This document shows, one piece after another, positions 16,413 through 24,412 of a stretch of 32,409 nucleotides of DNA (position 1 is the first letter of the stretch; each line of letters opens with the position of its first letter). The notes beneath the pieces are model-generated. The model saw only the letters and a list, made by a program, of their open reading frames with translations, did no database searches and was not told the DNA's origin. Position numbers and translations under genes: made by a program. Source of the stretch: Clostridia bacterium (GTDB lineage: Bacteria; Bacillota; Peptococcia; Peptococcales; BICA1-8); assembly GCA_012720075.1 (NCBI GenBank), contig JAAXZE010000050.1, positions 1 through 32,409 on the forward strand, read 5' to 3'.

Positions 16413-16656
16413 GAAAGATAAAAAATGTTTATTAGTTAGAAAAAACCAGTAATTAAATATTATTCTGTTTTGCCATAAATTTCTCCTATATTTGAGAAAA
16501 AACTATTGCTTTGGTTATTAAAACATGTTAGTCTACTGTATGTAGATATTAATCCTCTTGTGGAGGACACTATAGGGGTAAGGGGGGTTGAAAGAGCTCC
16601 AAGATATCTTAAAGACAGTAATAAGTTTATTTTGGATTTAATTTTTTTAGGGGGTA
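16413..16656 (+). promoter_or_regulatory. Untranslated upstream region of the liv operon with two small hairpins
   Basis: This stretch has no open frame. A weak promoter, TTGAGA (16492-16497) and TATTAA (16516-16521) with 18 bases between, would give a leader of roughly 130 bases. In the leader are two adjacent 5-bp hairpins: TCTAC/GTAGA (16532-16546) and TCCTC/GAGGA (16553-16567), followed by a G-rich run. I cannot match this to a known riboswitch class, and no terminator follows, so any regulatory role is a guess. Confidence 0.35.
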
Positions 16657-16662
16657 ATGAAA

Positions 16663-17862
16663 ATGTTTAAAAAACGCATTGCTTGGCTATTATTAATTGC
16701 ATTTTTAATTATAACTCTAACTGTTTCTGGTTGTGGCGGAAACAACCAGAGCGCTGGAGGCGGAAAACAGGAACAACAAAACGAAGCAACTGGAACAGAA
16801 GAAGATGTTATTAAAATCGGTGTTTTTGAACCAATGACCGGAGCCAATGCTGCCGGCGGTGCCATGGAAGTTGAAGGAATTCAATTAGCCAATGAACTTT
16901 ATCCTGAAGTATTGGGCAAGAAAATTAAACTTGTCATAGCCGATAACAAATCAGACAAAGTTGAAGCGGCCAACGCCGTAACCAGATTGATAGAAAAAGA
17001 AAAAGTAGTTGCCATTATCGGTAGCTGGGGAAGTTCTTTTTCAATGGCTGCTGGTCCAATTGCCAAAGATAACCAAATCCCTGTCGTTGCAGCTTCCGCT
17101 ACAAATCCATTGGTAACTTTAGGTAATGATTTTTATTTCCGGGTATGTTTCATAGACCCGTTCCAAGGCCGAGTAATGGCCAATTATGTCTATAATGAAT
17201 TAGGAGCCAGAAAAGCGGCTATAATTAAAGAAGTTTCCAATGACTATGCCGTTGGCTTAGCTAAGTTCTTTACCGATACTTTCACTGAGTTAACCGGTGA
17301 TCCTAACTGCATTGTTGCCAATGTTGACTATCAAACCGGTGACCAAGAGTTTTCCGCTCAGATTCAAACAGCTGCCCAAGCAAAACCGGATGTTATTTTT
17401 GCTCCGGGTAACTTTACCGAATCCGCTTTAATTATCAAGCAAGCCAGAGAACAGGGTGTAAATATTCCTATCTGTGGTGGAGATACTTGGGAAGCACCGG
17501 AATTTTTAGAAATTGGTGGTAAAGCGGTAGAAGGCGCTGTATTTTCAACTTTCTTTACTTCTGAAGTTCCTATAACCGAAGAATCTGAAAAATTCTTAAA
17601 CGAGTACAGAAAGAAATATAATCAAGAACCCAGTTCTGTTGCTGCTCTTGGCTATGACGCTTATTTAGTTATAAGGGCTGCTATTGAAAAAGCCGGTTCC
17701 GCAGACCCGGTAAAAGTTAGAGACGAAATCGCAAAAACCAAAGATTTTGTAGGAGCAGCTGGGATAATTACTCTGGATGAAAACGGCGACGCAGTAAAAA
17801 GCGCTGTACTGAAAAAAGTTCAAGACGGCAAATTTGTTTATCAGACAACTATAGAACCATAA
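16663..17862 (+). CDS. livK: Branched-chain-type amino acid ABC transporter, substrate-binding lipoprotein
   Basis: Extracytoplasmic binding protein of a LIV-type importer (Peripla_BP_6 fold), 399 residues. The signal peptide ends in VSGC with lipidated Cys24, then a Gly/Gln/Glu-rich linker. The mature domain begins 'IKIGVFEPMTGANAAGG' and includes 'VVAIIGSWGSSFSMAAGPIA' and 'PVVAASATNPLVT', the typical ligand-pocket pattern. The second ATG (16663) is chosen because AGGGGGTA lies 8 bases upstream of it and only 2 bases from the first ATG (16657). LIV-type systems take up Leu, Ile or Val but some take aromatic or other amino acids, so the substrate is open. Confidence 0.93.
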   Translation: MFKKRIAWLLLIAFLIITLTVSGCGGNNQSAGGGKQEQQNEATGTEEDVIKIGVFEPMTGANAAGGAMEVEGIQLANELYPEVLGKKIKLVIADNKSDKVEAANAVTRLIEKEKVVAIIGSWGSSFSMAAGPIAKDNQIPVVAASATNPLVTLGNDFYFRVCFIDPFQGRVMANYVYNELGARKAAIIKEVSNDYAVGLAKFFTDTFTELTGDPNCIVANVDYQTGDQEFSAQIQTAAQAKPDVIFAPGNFTESALIIKQAREQGVNIPICGGDTWEAPEFLEIGGKAVEGAVFSTFFTSEVPITEESEKFLNEYRKKYNQEPSSVAALGYDAYLVIRAAIEKAGSADPVKVRDEIAKTKDFVGAAGIITLDENGDAVKSAVLKKVQDGKFVYQTTIEP

Positions 17863-17884
17863 GAATAATTGGATAGTTTGTTAG

Positions 17885-17922
17885 TTTTAGAGGAGTGGAG
17901 GAGAAACTTCACTCCTCTAAAA
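17885..17922 (+). repeat. Inverted repeat (RNA hairpin) between livK and livH
   Basis: A perfect 13-bp stem, TTTTAGAGGAGTG (17885-17897) with CACTCCTCTAAAA (17910-17922), and a 12-base loop. No T-run follows on the plus strand. Such hairpins just after a binding-protein gene are known to protect its mRNA, so that more binding protein than permease is made. Confidence 0.8.
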
Positions 17923-17961
17923 AAATTCATAAGTAAAAAATTCCGAATAGAGGGGACTTGG

Positions 17962-18855
17962 ATGACTTTAGAGCTATTTTTACAACATTTGACAAACGGA
18001 ATATCACTGGGAAGCCTATATGCCCTAATTGCCATAGGGTACACAATGGTTTACGGGATTTTGAGATTGATCAATTTTGCCCATGGTGACCTAATAATGG
18101 TTGCGGCCTATATAGCCTTCTATGGGGTTGGAATTTTTGCCTTGCCCTGGTATTTATCCTTTTTTATAGCCGTTTTGTTGTCGATGACCTTAGGAATAAT
18201 CACAGAGAAGGCTGCATATAAACCACTGCGTAACTCACCGAGAATTACCATTCTGATTTCCGCCATCGGTGTTTCTTTTCTACTGCAAAATCTCGGTATA
18301 GTATTGTTCGGCGGCAGGCCGAAAGCCTTTCAAGTGCCGGAGATTTTTGCCAAAGTTTATAACTTTGGGGGAGTAAACATAGTAGGGGTTACATTTTTTA
18401 TTCCCGTAATTACCGTTATTTTGTTAATTTTACTGGTATATTTAATCAATTTTACTAAGGCCGGTATGGCAATGAGGGCTGTTGCCAAAGATTATGATAC
18501 TTCAAGTTTAATGGGTATTGATGTGAATAGAATTATTTCATTGACCTTCGGGGTTGGTTCAGCCTTAGCAGCTGTTGGCGGAATTATGTGGAGTCTCAAG
18601 TTTCCGCAATTGATACCGACAATGGGACTAATGCCCGGATTAAAATGTTTTATCGCAGCGGTTGTCGGTGGAATCGGAAATGTCACCGGTGCTGTAGTAG
18701 GCGGTTTTTTGTTAGGTTTAGGAGAAATTCTCCTGGTGGCCTTTTTCCCTGATCTTTCCGGTTATCGCGATGCTTTTTCATTTATTTTATTGATTATCAT
18801 ACTACTCGTAAAACCAACTGGTATAATGGGCGAAAAAATTGCAGAAAAGGTGTGA
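17962..18855 (+). CDS. livH: Branched-chain-type amino acid ABC transporter, permease LivH
   Basis: Inner-membrane permease of 297 residues with about eight membrane helices. The start 'MTLELFLQHLTNGISLGSLYALIAIGYTMVYG' (in part) and the following 'LRLINFAHGDLIMVAAYIAF' are LivH hallmarks; 'AVVGGIGNVTGAVVGGFLLG' near the end is the conserved loop that meets the ATPases. I place the start at ATG 17962, which has AGAGGGG about 8 bases upstream and gives the family's usual N-terminus. A longer in-frame extension to 17869 would add 31 polar residues and would run through the hairpin, so I reject it. Confidence 0.92.
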   Translation: MTLELFLQHLTNGISLGSLYALIAIGYTMVYGILRLINFAHGDLIMVAAYIAFYGVGIFALPWYLSFFIAVLLSMTLGIITEKAAYKPLRNSPRITILISAIGVSFLLQNLGIVLFGGRPKAFQVPEIFAKVYNFGGVNIVGVTFFIPVITVILLILLVYLINFTKAGMAMRAVAKDYDTSSLMGIDVNRIISLTFGVGSALAAVGGIMWSLKFPQLIPTMGLMPGLKCFIAAVVGGIGNVTGAVVGGFLLGLGEILLVAFFPDLSGYRDAFSFILLIIILLVKPTGIMGEKIAEKV

Positions 18856-18858
18856 GCT

Positions 18859-19926
18859 ATGAAGAAAAAAACTATTACCTCTTTATTAATTATTTTAGCA
18901 GTAATAATCTGCCTAATTATTGCACAAAGGACTTTAGACTCTTTTAGTCTAAGAATATTAAATCTTTCCGGTGTATATATAATTTTTGCGGTTAGCATGA
19001 ATTTAATTAATGGTTTTACCGGTCAATTAACTTTAGGACATGCCGGTTTTATTGCTGTTGGTGCGTATACTTACTCGTTATTGATAATGGATTCGGATCT
19101 TAAACAAATGAATTTTTTCCTAAAACCTTTGATTTCGCCTTTGGATACATTACAGTTAGGTTTTTTCCCGGCAATGATAATTGCAGGTTTACTGGCTGCT
19201 TTGACCGGTTTTTTGGTAGGAGCTCCTGCACTAAGGCTAAGGGGAGATTACCTAGCCATTGCCACCTTAGGTTTTGGTGAAATTATCCGGATAATTTTTA
19301 CCAATACTCAAAGTATTACTAACGGCTCTTTGGGATTGAAAGGGATACCTAAACCGGATAACTTCTTTTTTATTAAAATGGATAACAGTTTAATGTGGTG
19401 GATCTGGGTGGCCGCTATTATTACTGTAGTATTTCATTTGCTTTTGATTGATTCTAGTTACGGTCGTGCTTTTAAAGCTATCCGGGAAGATGAAAAAGCT
19501 GCCCAAGCCATGGGAGTTTCCCTATTTAAACATAAGGTTATGGCCATGGTCATTAGTTCCTTTTTTGCCGGTATCGGAGGAGCGTTACTGGCAAGTCTTA
19601 TAGGCACCATTGATCCTTTAATGTTCAGATTTACCCTGACTTATAATATTCTTTTGATTGTAGTTATCGGTGGAATGGGAAGCACCTCGGGAGCCACAAT
19701 TTCCGCCATTGTCGTAACGGTTTTAATGGAAGCTCTCCGTTTCCTGGATCAAGGATTTCTTGGTTTGCCGGAACTGCCGGGGTTAAGAATGGTTGTTTTT
19801 GCCATCCTTTTGCTGATCGTTGTATTGTTTTACCCCAAAGGCATTATGGGTAATGAGGAATTAACTTGGTCTAAACTTAGAAGACTGTTTGGTAAACCTT
19901 TTGCTGCAAAGGAGGTTAATAGATGA
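18859..19926 (+). CDS. livM: Branched-chain-type amino acid ABC transporter, permease LivM
   Basis: Second permease of the LIV-type system, 355 residues with about nine membrane helices. Conserved stretches include 'AVSMNLINGFTGQLTLGHAG', 'GAPALRLRGDYLAIATLGFG' and the EAA-like loop 'AIREDEKAAQAMGVSLFKHK' that docks on the ATP-binding subunits. It follows livH after 3 bases and its stop overlaps the livG start (ATGA). Length and motif order are normal; nothing appears truncated. Confidence 0.93.
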   Translation: MKKKTITSLLIILAVIICLIIAQRTLDSFSLRILNLSGVYIIFAVSMNLINGFTGQLTLGHAGFIAVGAYTYSLLIMDSDLKQMNFFLKPLISPLDTLQLGFFPAMIIAGLLAALTGFLVGAPALRLRGDYLAIATLGFGEIIRIIFTNTQSITNGSLGLKGIPKPDNFFFIKMDNSLMWWIWVAAIITVVFHLLLIDSSYGRAFKAIREDEKAAQAMGVSLFKHKVMAMVISSFFAGIGGALLASLIGTIDPLMFRFTLTYNILLIVVIGGMGSTSGATISAIVVTVLMEALRFLDQGFLGLPELPGLRMVVFAILLLIVVLFYPKGIMGNEELTWSKLRRLFGKPFAAKEVNR

Positions 19927-20732
19927 CGTTATTATTAGAGGTAAAAGATATGACGATGCAGTTTGGTGGCTTAACAGCCGTCTCCAACTTTAATCTCCGG
20001 CTAAATAAAGGGGAAATTGTTGGTTTGATCGGGCCAAACGGTGCTGGCAAGACTACTTGTTTTAATGTAATAACGGGAGAGTATATACCGACTAAAGGTC
20101 AGATTGTATTTTATATATCGGAAAATGTTAACGGTCAAATTGTTTCCAAGGAAATAGATATTACCAGATCCCGCCCGGACCAAATAACCAAACTGGGCAT
20201 AGCCAGAACCTTTCAGAATATTAGGCTTTTTAAAAACTTATCGGTTTTGGAAAACGTTCTTATTGCCAATCATTTAAACGTTAAATCCAATTTTTTAACG
20301 GCCGCCTTTAAATTTCCGGCTTACCAAAGAGAAGAAAGGGAAATGCGTGAAAAATCCCTGGAACTGTTAAAAGAATTAGGTTTAGAAAAATTTAAAAATG
20401 AAAAATCTTCATCTTTGCCTTATGGTTTGCAAAGACGGTTAGAAATTGCCAGAGCGCTGGCTACCCAACCCAAATTGCTTCTCTTGGACGAACCTGCGGC
20501 AGGTATGAATCCGCAAGAATCAATTGAATTAATGAATTTAATAAACCAAATTAAAGAAAAATTCGATTTGACCATTTTTATGATCGAACATCACATGCCT
20601 GTGATTATGGGCGTTTGTGAAAGGATACTGGTTTTAGATTACGGAATAACCATTGCTGAAGGAACACCGAAAGAAATTCAAAACAATCAAAAGGTAATTG
20701 ATGCTTATTTGGGAGTTGAGACTATTGCTTAA
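19923..20732 (+). CDS. livG: Branched-chain-type amino acid ABC transporter, ATP-binding protein LivG
   Basis: One of two ATPases of the importer, 269 residues. Walker A is GPNGAGKT (37-44), the Q-loop lies in 'IARTFQNIRLF', the ABC signature is the LivG-type 'LPYGLQRRLEIARAL', and Walker B is 'LLLLDEPAAGMN'. The C-terminal 'GTPKEIQNNQKVIDAYLG' is typical of LivG. A segment near residues 60-85 ('YISENVNGQIVSKEIDITRS') is a little longer than the usual Walker A to Q-loop spacing but does not disturb any motif. The start overlaps livM and the end overlaps livF. Confidence 0.94.
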   Translation: MTLLLEVKDMTMQFGGLTAVSNFNLRLNKGEIVGLIGPNGAGKTTCFNVITGEYIPTKGQIVFYISENVNGQIVSKEIDITRSRPDQITKLGIARTFQNIRLFKNLSVLENVLIANHLNVKSNFLTAAFKFPAYQREEREMREKSLELLKELGLEKFKNEKSSSLPYGLQRRLEIARALATQPKLLLLDEPAAGMNPQESIELMNLINQIKEKFDLTIFMIEHHMPVIMGVCERILVLDYGITIAEGTPKEIQNNQKVIDAYLGVETIA

Positions 20733-21432
20733 AATAAATAATTTACATGTTCATTATGGAGGAATTCATGCATTAAGGGGTATTTCCCTGGAGGTGCCTA
20801 AAAATAAAATAATAACTCTGATTGGAGCAAACGGGGCGGGGAAGAGTACCACCTTGAGGTCTATTTGCGGCTTGGTTCCAAAAACGGATGGTACAATTGT
20901 TTTTGAGGGTGAAGATATAACATCGCTGAAAACCACGGAAATTGTTAAACGAGGGGTTACCCTGGTACCAGAAGGCAGACATGTCTTCCCTGATTTAACG
21001 GTTTTAGAAAACCTAAAACTAGGGGCATATCTCCGCACAGATAAATCGGAAATCAATAAAGATATTAATAGAGTGTATGAATTGTTCCCGCGATTAAAGG
21101 AAAGAAAGGACCAGTTAGCCGGTACCCTTTCCGGTGGTGAACAACAAATGCTGGCCATTGGACGGGCTTTAATGTCAAGGCCCAGACTGTTAATGATGGA
21201 TGAACCTTCCCTGGGTCTGGCTCCTTTAATTGTACAGGATGTTTTCAAGATAATTCAGCAGATTCATAATGAAGGAATGACAATACTGCTAATTGAACAA
21301 AACGCTTCCGCTGCTTTACAAATTGCTGATTATGGTTATGTTTTGGAAACCGGATCCATAGTCTTGGAAGGAACCGGAAAAGAGCTCCTCAATAATCAAG
21401 AGGTGAAAAAAGCATATTTAGGTCAATCGTAA
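20725..21432 (+). CDS. livF: Branched-chain-type amino acid ABC transporter, ATP-binding protein LivF
   Basis: Second ATPase of the importer, 235 residues. Walker A is GANGAGKS (34-41), followed by the Q-loop 'VPEGRHVFPDLTV', signature 'LSGGEQQMLAIGRAL', Walker B 'LLMMDEPSLGLAP' and the H-loop region 'LLIEQNA', all standard for LivF. The TTG at 20725 is chosen because GGGAG lies 9 bases upstream and the product then begins MLKINNLHVHYGG, the family's normal start; the frame remains open back to 20698. It overlaps the livG stop by 8 bases. A terminator follows. Confidence 0.93.
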   Translation: MLKINNLHVHYGGIHALRGISLEVPKNKIITLIGANGAGKSTTLRSICGLVPKTDGTIVFEGEDITSLKTTEIVKRGVTLVPEGRHVFPDLTVLENLKLGAYLRTDKSEINKDINRVYELFPRLKERKDQLAGTLSGGEQQMLAIGRALMSRPRLLMMDEPSLGLAPLIVQDVFKIIQQIHNEGMTILLIEQNASAALQIADYGYVLETGSIVLEGTGKELLNNQEVKKAYLGQS

Positions 21433-21488
21433 TCTATTTTAATTGAAAAAATTGGGTGTAAAACGGGGTGGCTAAAGACTTTTTTACC

Positions 21489-21523
21489 AAACCTTCATTT
21501 TATAATGGAGGTTTTAATTTTTT
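21489..21523 (+). terminator. Terminator of the liv operon
   Basis: An 11-bp stem with one G-U pair, AAACCTTCATT (21489-21499) with AATGGAGGTTT (21504-21514), a 4-base loop, and TTAATTTTTT after it. Confidence 0.85.
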
Positions 21524-21555
21524 AGACATATATAATATTAGAAAGAAAAAATTGG

Positions 21556-21909
21556 ATGAAAACTACTATGAAAAAGGTTATTATTTATTTAAAAAATAAG
21601 TTGTTAAAAAATAAGGATAAAGCTCAGATAGAAATAGGACCTTTACAGATGCTTTTAGAAAAAAAATATAAATATGATCATCCCCACGAAACCTCTTTAT
21701 ATATACCACGGGTAGAAATCCGTGAAAGAATTGAGTTTTTTTCTTTTTCGAAGACCAGAGAGATTATTTATAACAGTATTACCATAGTTGATGCGCCAAG
21801 GGCTCCTTTGAGCGGTGAAAATAACGGACAAATCTTTCCTAAAGATTTCTTCAAAGAAGAAAATACAGAACAGCAAGTGTTAACGGAAAGTAAAAAATTT
21901 AATGTTTAA
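21556..21909 (+). CDS. Orphan small protein of unknown function
   Basis: This open frame of 117 codons lies between the liv terminator and the T-box promoter. The product is basic at the N-terminus ('KKVIIYLKNKLLKNKDK'), then has a folded-looking centre with 'HETSLYIPRVEIRERIEFF' and an acidic C-terminal tail. No signal peptide, membrane segment or known motif is visible. The ribosome site is weak (AGAAAGAAA); the second Met at 21568 is an alternative start. The composition and amphipathic pattern look like protein, but with no recognised family the coding call is moderate. Confidence 0.5.
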   Translation: MKTTMKKVIIYLKNKLLKNKDKAQIEIGPLQMLLEKKYKYDHPHETSLYIPRVEIRERIEFFSFSKTREIIYNSITIVDAPRAPLSGENNGQIFPKDFFKEENTEQQVLTESKKFNV

Positions 21910-21922
21910 AAAACTTAATTTA

Positions 21923-21955
21923 TTGACAATTAAGCTTTTTTGATGTTAATATAAT
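21923..21955 (+). promoter_or_regulatory. Promoter of the T-box/paaK transcript
   Basis: A perfect TTGACA (21923-21928) is followed by TAATAT (21947-21952) at 18-bp spacing; a perfect TATAAT (21950-21955) also occurs but at 21 bp. Transcription would begin just upstream of the T-box Stem I. Confidence 0.7.
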
Positions 21956-21974
21956 TAATAATTTAAAATGGATA

Positions 21975-22252
21975 ATGCCATGAAGGAGAAAAGTAGACTA
22001 TGCCCAGTTTTCCAGGGAGGAAATGCCGCTGACTGGAAGCATTTCTAAAACATGGATAGTTGAAGTTCCCTCCTTAGCAGTTAGGCTGAAATTTTAGTAG
22101 GTCTAAACGGGTTTCCGCCGTTAAAAGGATAGGGTATCGGATTAGTTATTAATTAATCCCGTACCTGAAAGAGTGGGCTGTTTTTAACAGTCAATTTGGG
22201 TGGTACCGCGAAATATACCTTTCGTCCCTTGAGGATGAAAGGTTTTTTTATT
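21975..22252 (+). promoter_or_regulatory. T-box riboswitch with a UUC (Phe) specifier
   Basis: T-box leaders sense uncharged tRNA and then prevent early termination. Stem I is closed by AAGGAG (21983-21988) and CTCCTT (22070-22075). The specifier loop has AGTA (21992-21995) on the 5' side and GAA on the 3' side (22062-22064), followed by G, then TTC at 22066-22068, then C. This is the same arrangement as the Geobacillus glyQ T-box (GAA-A-GGC-A-stem), so TTC, a Phe codon, is the specifier. The T-box core GGGTGGTACCGCG is at 22198-22210; its TGGT would pair with ACCA, that is a tRNA with discriminator A, as tRNA-Phe has. The terminator is ACCTTTCGTCC (22217-22227) with GGATGAAAGGT (22233-22243) and a T-run. 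It precedes paaK. Confidence 0.92.
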
Positions 22253-22314
22253 ATAAAACAAAAAAGTATTCATTTTAAATTTTATACTTAATATTTTTTA
22301 AGGAGGATGGTTAA

Positions 22315-23613
22315 ATGTATTGGAATGAGAAATGCGAGTGTATGCCACGGGAAGAATTAAAAGCCTTGCAGTTGGAACGCTTGAAACAAACCGTCGAGAG
22401 AGCATTTCACAATGTCCCCCATTACAGAAAGGTTATGCAGGAAAATGGCTTAGAGCCTCATGATCTCAAATCACTGGATGATTTACAAAAATTCCCTTTT
22501 ACCCGCAAACAGGATTTAAGAGATAACTATCCTTACGGAATGTTTGCTGTCTCTCTTAGTGAAGTCGTTAGAATTCATTCTTCATCGGGAACAACAGGCA
22601 AGCCCACGGTAGTTGGCTATACCCGAAACGATATTAATACCTGGTCGGAGCTTATGGCTAGGGCTTTAGCCAGTGCCGGGGTTAAAAAAGAGGATGTAAT
22701 ACAAAATGCGTATGGATACGGTTTATTTACCGGAGGTTTGGGTGTGCACTATGGAGCTGAAAGAATCGGGGCTTCCATAATTCCTATTTCCGGAGGCAAT
22801 ACTAAACGTCAAGTTATGATAATGAAAGATTATGGAAGTACAATTTTAACTTGCACGCCTTCCTATGCTTTGTATATTGCAGAGGTTATTAAAGAAATGG
22901 GGTTAGGACCGGAAGATCTTCAATTACGGGCAGGTATTTTTGGAGCAGAGCCGTGGTCGGAAAACATGCGCAAAGAAATTCAAGAAAAATTGGGTCTTAT
23001 GGCTATCGATATTTATGGATTAAGTGAAATAATAGGACCGGGAGTGGCTGTTGAATGTAAATATCAAAATGGTTTGCATGTTATGGAAGACCATTTTATC
23101 GTAGAAGTAATTAATCCTGACACAGGAGAGGTGCTTCCCCCCGGTGAATTAGGAGAATTAGTATTTACTTCTTCAACCAAAGAGGCTCTTCCCATTATTC
23201 GTTATCGCACCGGTGATATTTCCCGTATCATTGCCGAAAAATGTGAATGCGGGCGGACAAGTGTGAGAATCGGCCGCATAGAGGGAAGAACCGATGATAT
23301 GATTATAATTAGAGGAGTAAACGTTTTCCCGTCCCAAATTGAACACGTTCTATTGAATATTGAAGAGGTTGAGCCCCATTATCAACTAATAGTTGATCGG
23401 GAAGGTTTGCTGGATCGACTTGAAGTACAGGTGGAGGTTTCGGAAAAAACCGCTTTTGATGAAGTGAAAAAATTAGAAAGTTTGACCAATAAAATTCGCA
23501 ATGAAATTGAAAGTGTTCTAGGAATATCATGCAAGGTAAAATTAGTTGAACCCAAAAAGATAGCAAGAAGTGAGGGTAAAGCCCAAAGAGTCATTGATAA
23601 AAGAAAAATATAA
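22315..23613 (+). CDS. paaK: Phenylacetate-CoA ligase (aryl-acetate CoA ligase)
   Basis: AMP-forming ligase that activates phenylacetate with ATP and CoA to phenylacetyl-CoA; some anaerobe homologues accept indoleacetate or hydroxyphenylacetate. The 432 residues include the ATP-binding '[11 protein letters not shown]' from His88, '[17 protein letters not shown]', 'YRTGDIS' and the C-terminal '[20 protein letters not shown]' hinge, all PaaK hallmarks; full length. AAGGAGGATGG precedes the ATG. An ACT-domain gene follows after 12 bases. The gene is controlled by a T-box that reads Phe, which suggests a link to phenylalanine supply rather than simple phenylacetate degradation. Confidence 0.94.
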   Translation: MYWNEKCECMPREELKALQLERLKQTVERAFHNVPHYRKVMQENGLEPHDLKSLDDLQKFPFTRKQDLRDNYPYGMFAVSLSEVVRIHSSSGTTGKPTVVGYTRNDINTWSELMARALASAGVKKEDVIQNAYGYGLFTGGLGVHYGAERIGASIIPISGGNTKRQVMIMKDYGSTILTCTPSYALYIAEVIKEMGLGPEDLQLRAGIFGAEPWSENMRKEIQEKLGLMAIDIYGLSEIIGPGVAVECKYQNGLHVMEDHFIVEVINPDTGEVLPPGELGELVFTSSTKEALPIIRYRTGDISRIIAEKCECGRTSVRIGRIEGRTDDMIIIRGVNVFPSQIEHVLLNIEEVEPHYQLIVDREGLLDRLEVQVEVSEKTAFDEVKKLESLTNKIRNEIESVLGISCKVKLVEPKKIARSEGKAQRVIDKRKI

Positions 23614-23625
23614 GGAGGAAAAAAT

Positions 23626-24057
23626 ATGGTTATGAGGCAATTATCGGTTTTTTTAGAAAATGTACCCGGCCGTTTAAGAGCTGTTACTTCCATTTTAGCC
23701 AGCTATGCTATTAATATCAGGGCCTTAACCTTAGCCGATACAACTGATTTTGGTATTTTACGATTAATTGTGGATGATCCCGATAAAGCGACCCAAATAT
23801 TAAAGGAAAGAAATTTCGCCGTCAAGATTAGTGACGTAATTGCGGTAGAAATGGAAGATACTCCGGGAGGGCTGGATAAGGTTTTGGAAATATTGGAAAA
23901 AGGAAATATCAATATCGAGTATTCCTATGCTTTTATGGGTTCAAAACCCAAAAAAGCCCTGGTAATTTTTCGGGTGGATAAATTTTCGGAAGCTATTCAG
24001 TATTTGGAAAAAGGCGGAGTCAAACTTATTACTAATGATGAAGAAGTATGGAAATAA
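23626..24057 (+). CDS. ACT-domain protein
   Basis: This 143-residue protein consists of two ACT modules, about residues 5-67 ('LSVFLENVPGRLRAVTSILA') and 70-137 ('VAVEMEDTPGGLDKVLEILE'), each with the Gly before the first helix used in amino-acid binding. ACT pairs sense amino acids. A gene of this type often follows paaK in anaerobes, and here the two are co-transcribed (AAGGAGG site, 12-base gap) under a Phe T-box. It may sense phenylalanine or a related aryl acid and tune the ligase; this is inference. The protein has no DNA-binding or catalytic domain. Confidence 0.9.
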   Translation: MVMRQLSVFLENVPGRLRAVTSILASYAINIRALTLADTTDFGILRLIVDDPDKATQILKERNFAVKISDVIAVEMEDTPGGLDKVLEILEKGNINIEYSYAFMGSKPKKALVIFRVDKFSEAIQYLEKGGVKLITNDEEVWK

Positions 24058-24064
24058 AAAAATT

Positions 24065-24097
24065 AGGGGGATAACAAGTTATTCCCCTTTTATTCTT
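24065..24097. terminator. Terminator between the paaK-ACT operon and the convergent small gene
   Basis: GGGGGATAAC (24066-24075) pairs with GTTATTCCCC (24078-24087), with one G-U pair and the closing pairs open as loop, followed by a T-rich tract (TTTTATTCTTTTA). It could serve both convergent transcripts. Confidence 0.75.
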
Positions 24098-24343
24098 TTA
24101 TTTTAGTAAGTTTTTAATATATGATCTGTACAGTTTGGCATAGATAGGTTTCAAAAGTTTTGTTTTTTTTCCGGTCTCAACTGGTTCTTTGATTTCTTTA
24201 TTATATACAGGTCTTTCTGATATTTCTTTTTTCCTGTTTTTTTCTTCCTCTGCTATATTGTCTTCCTTATTTTCCAAACTGAATTTTTCCTTATTTTCTC
24301 CATCGATTTTAGTAACTTTAACTTTAGGCCACACTAAAGCCAT
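24098..24343 (-). CDS. Small Lys/Glu-rich protein of unknown function
   Basis: A 81-residue, very hydrophilic protein beginning MALVWPKVKVTKID, with a central charged run and a basic C-terminus ('LLKPIYAKLYRSYIKNLLK'). No known family is recognised. I prefer the ATG at 24343, which has GGAGG 8 bases upstream; an ATG at 24352 directly abuts GGAGG and is too close. It lies on the same strand as, and downstream of, the SPOCS/CsxC gene, with a strong inverted repeat between them, so a spore-related role is possible but unproven. Low complexity makes the coding call less certain. Confidence 0.6.
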   Translation of the reverse strand: MALVWPKVKVTKIDGENKEKFSLENKEDNIAEEEKNRKKEISERPVYNKEIKEPVETGKKTKLLKPIYAKLYRSYIKNLLK

Positions 24344-24371
24344 TTTTCTCATCCTCCAATGAACAGGATTT

Positions 24372-24403
24372 AAAGGGTTGAGTATTTAAACACTCAACCC
24401 TTT
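24372..24403 (-). terminator. Inverted repeat after the minus-strand SPOCS gene
   Basis: A perfect 12-bp stem, AAAGGGTTGAGT (24372-24383) with ACTCAACCCTTT (24392-24403), and an 8-base loop. On the minus strand the right arm ends TTTAAATC, a short T-tract. Probably a partial terminator between the two minus-strand genes. Confidence 0.65.
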
Positions 24404-24412
24404 TGTATTATG

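Noticed and set aside
16413-16656. Known riboswitch (glycine, lysine, SAM, guanidine or similar) in the liv leader
   Set aside because: None of the conserved cores I know from those classes is present, and there is no terminator or ribosome-site-masking stem.
20766-21248. 160-codon minus-strand open frame opposite livF
   Set aside because: It lies wholly within livF, whose protein is clearly conserved; the antisense protein has no recognisable domain and no ribosome site worth note.
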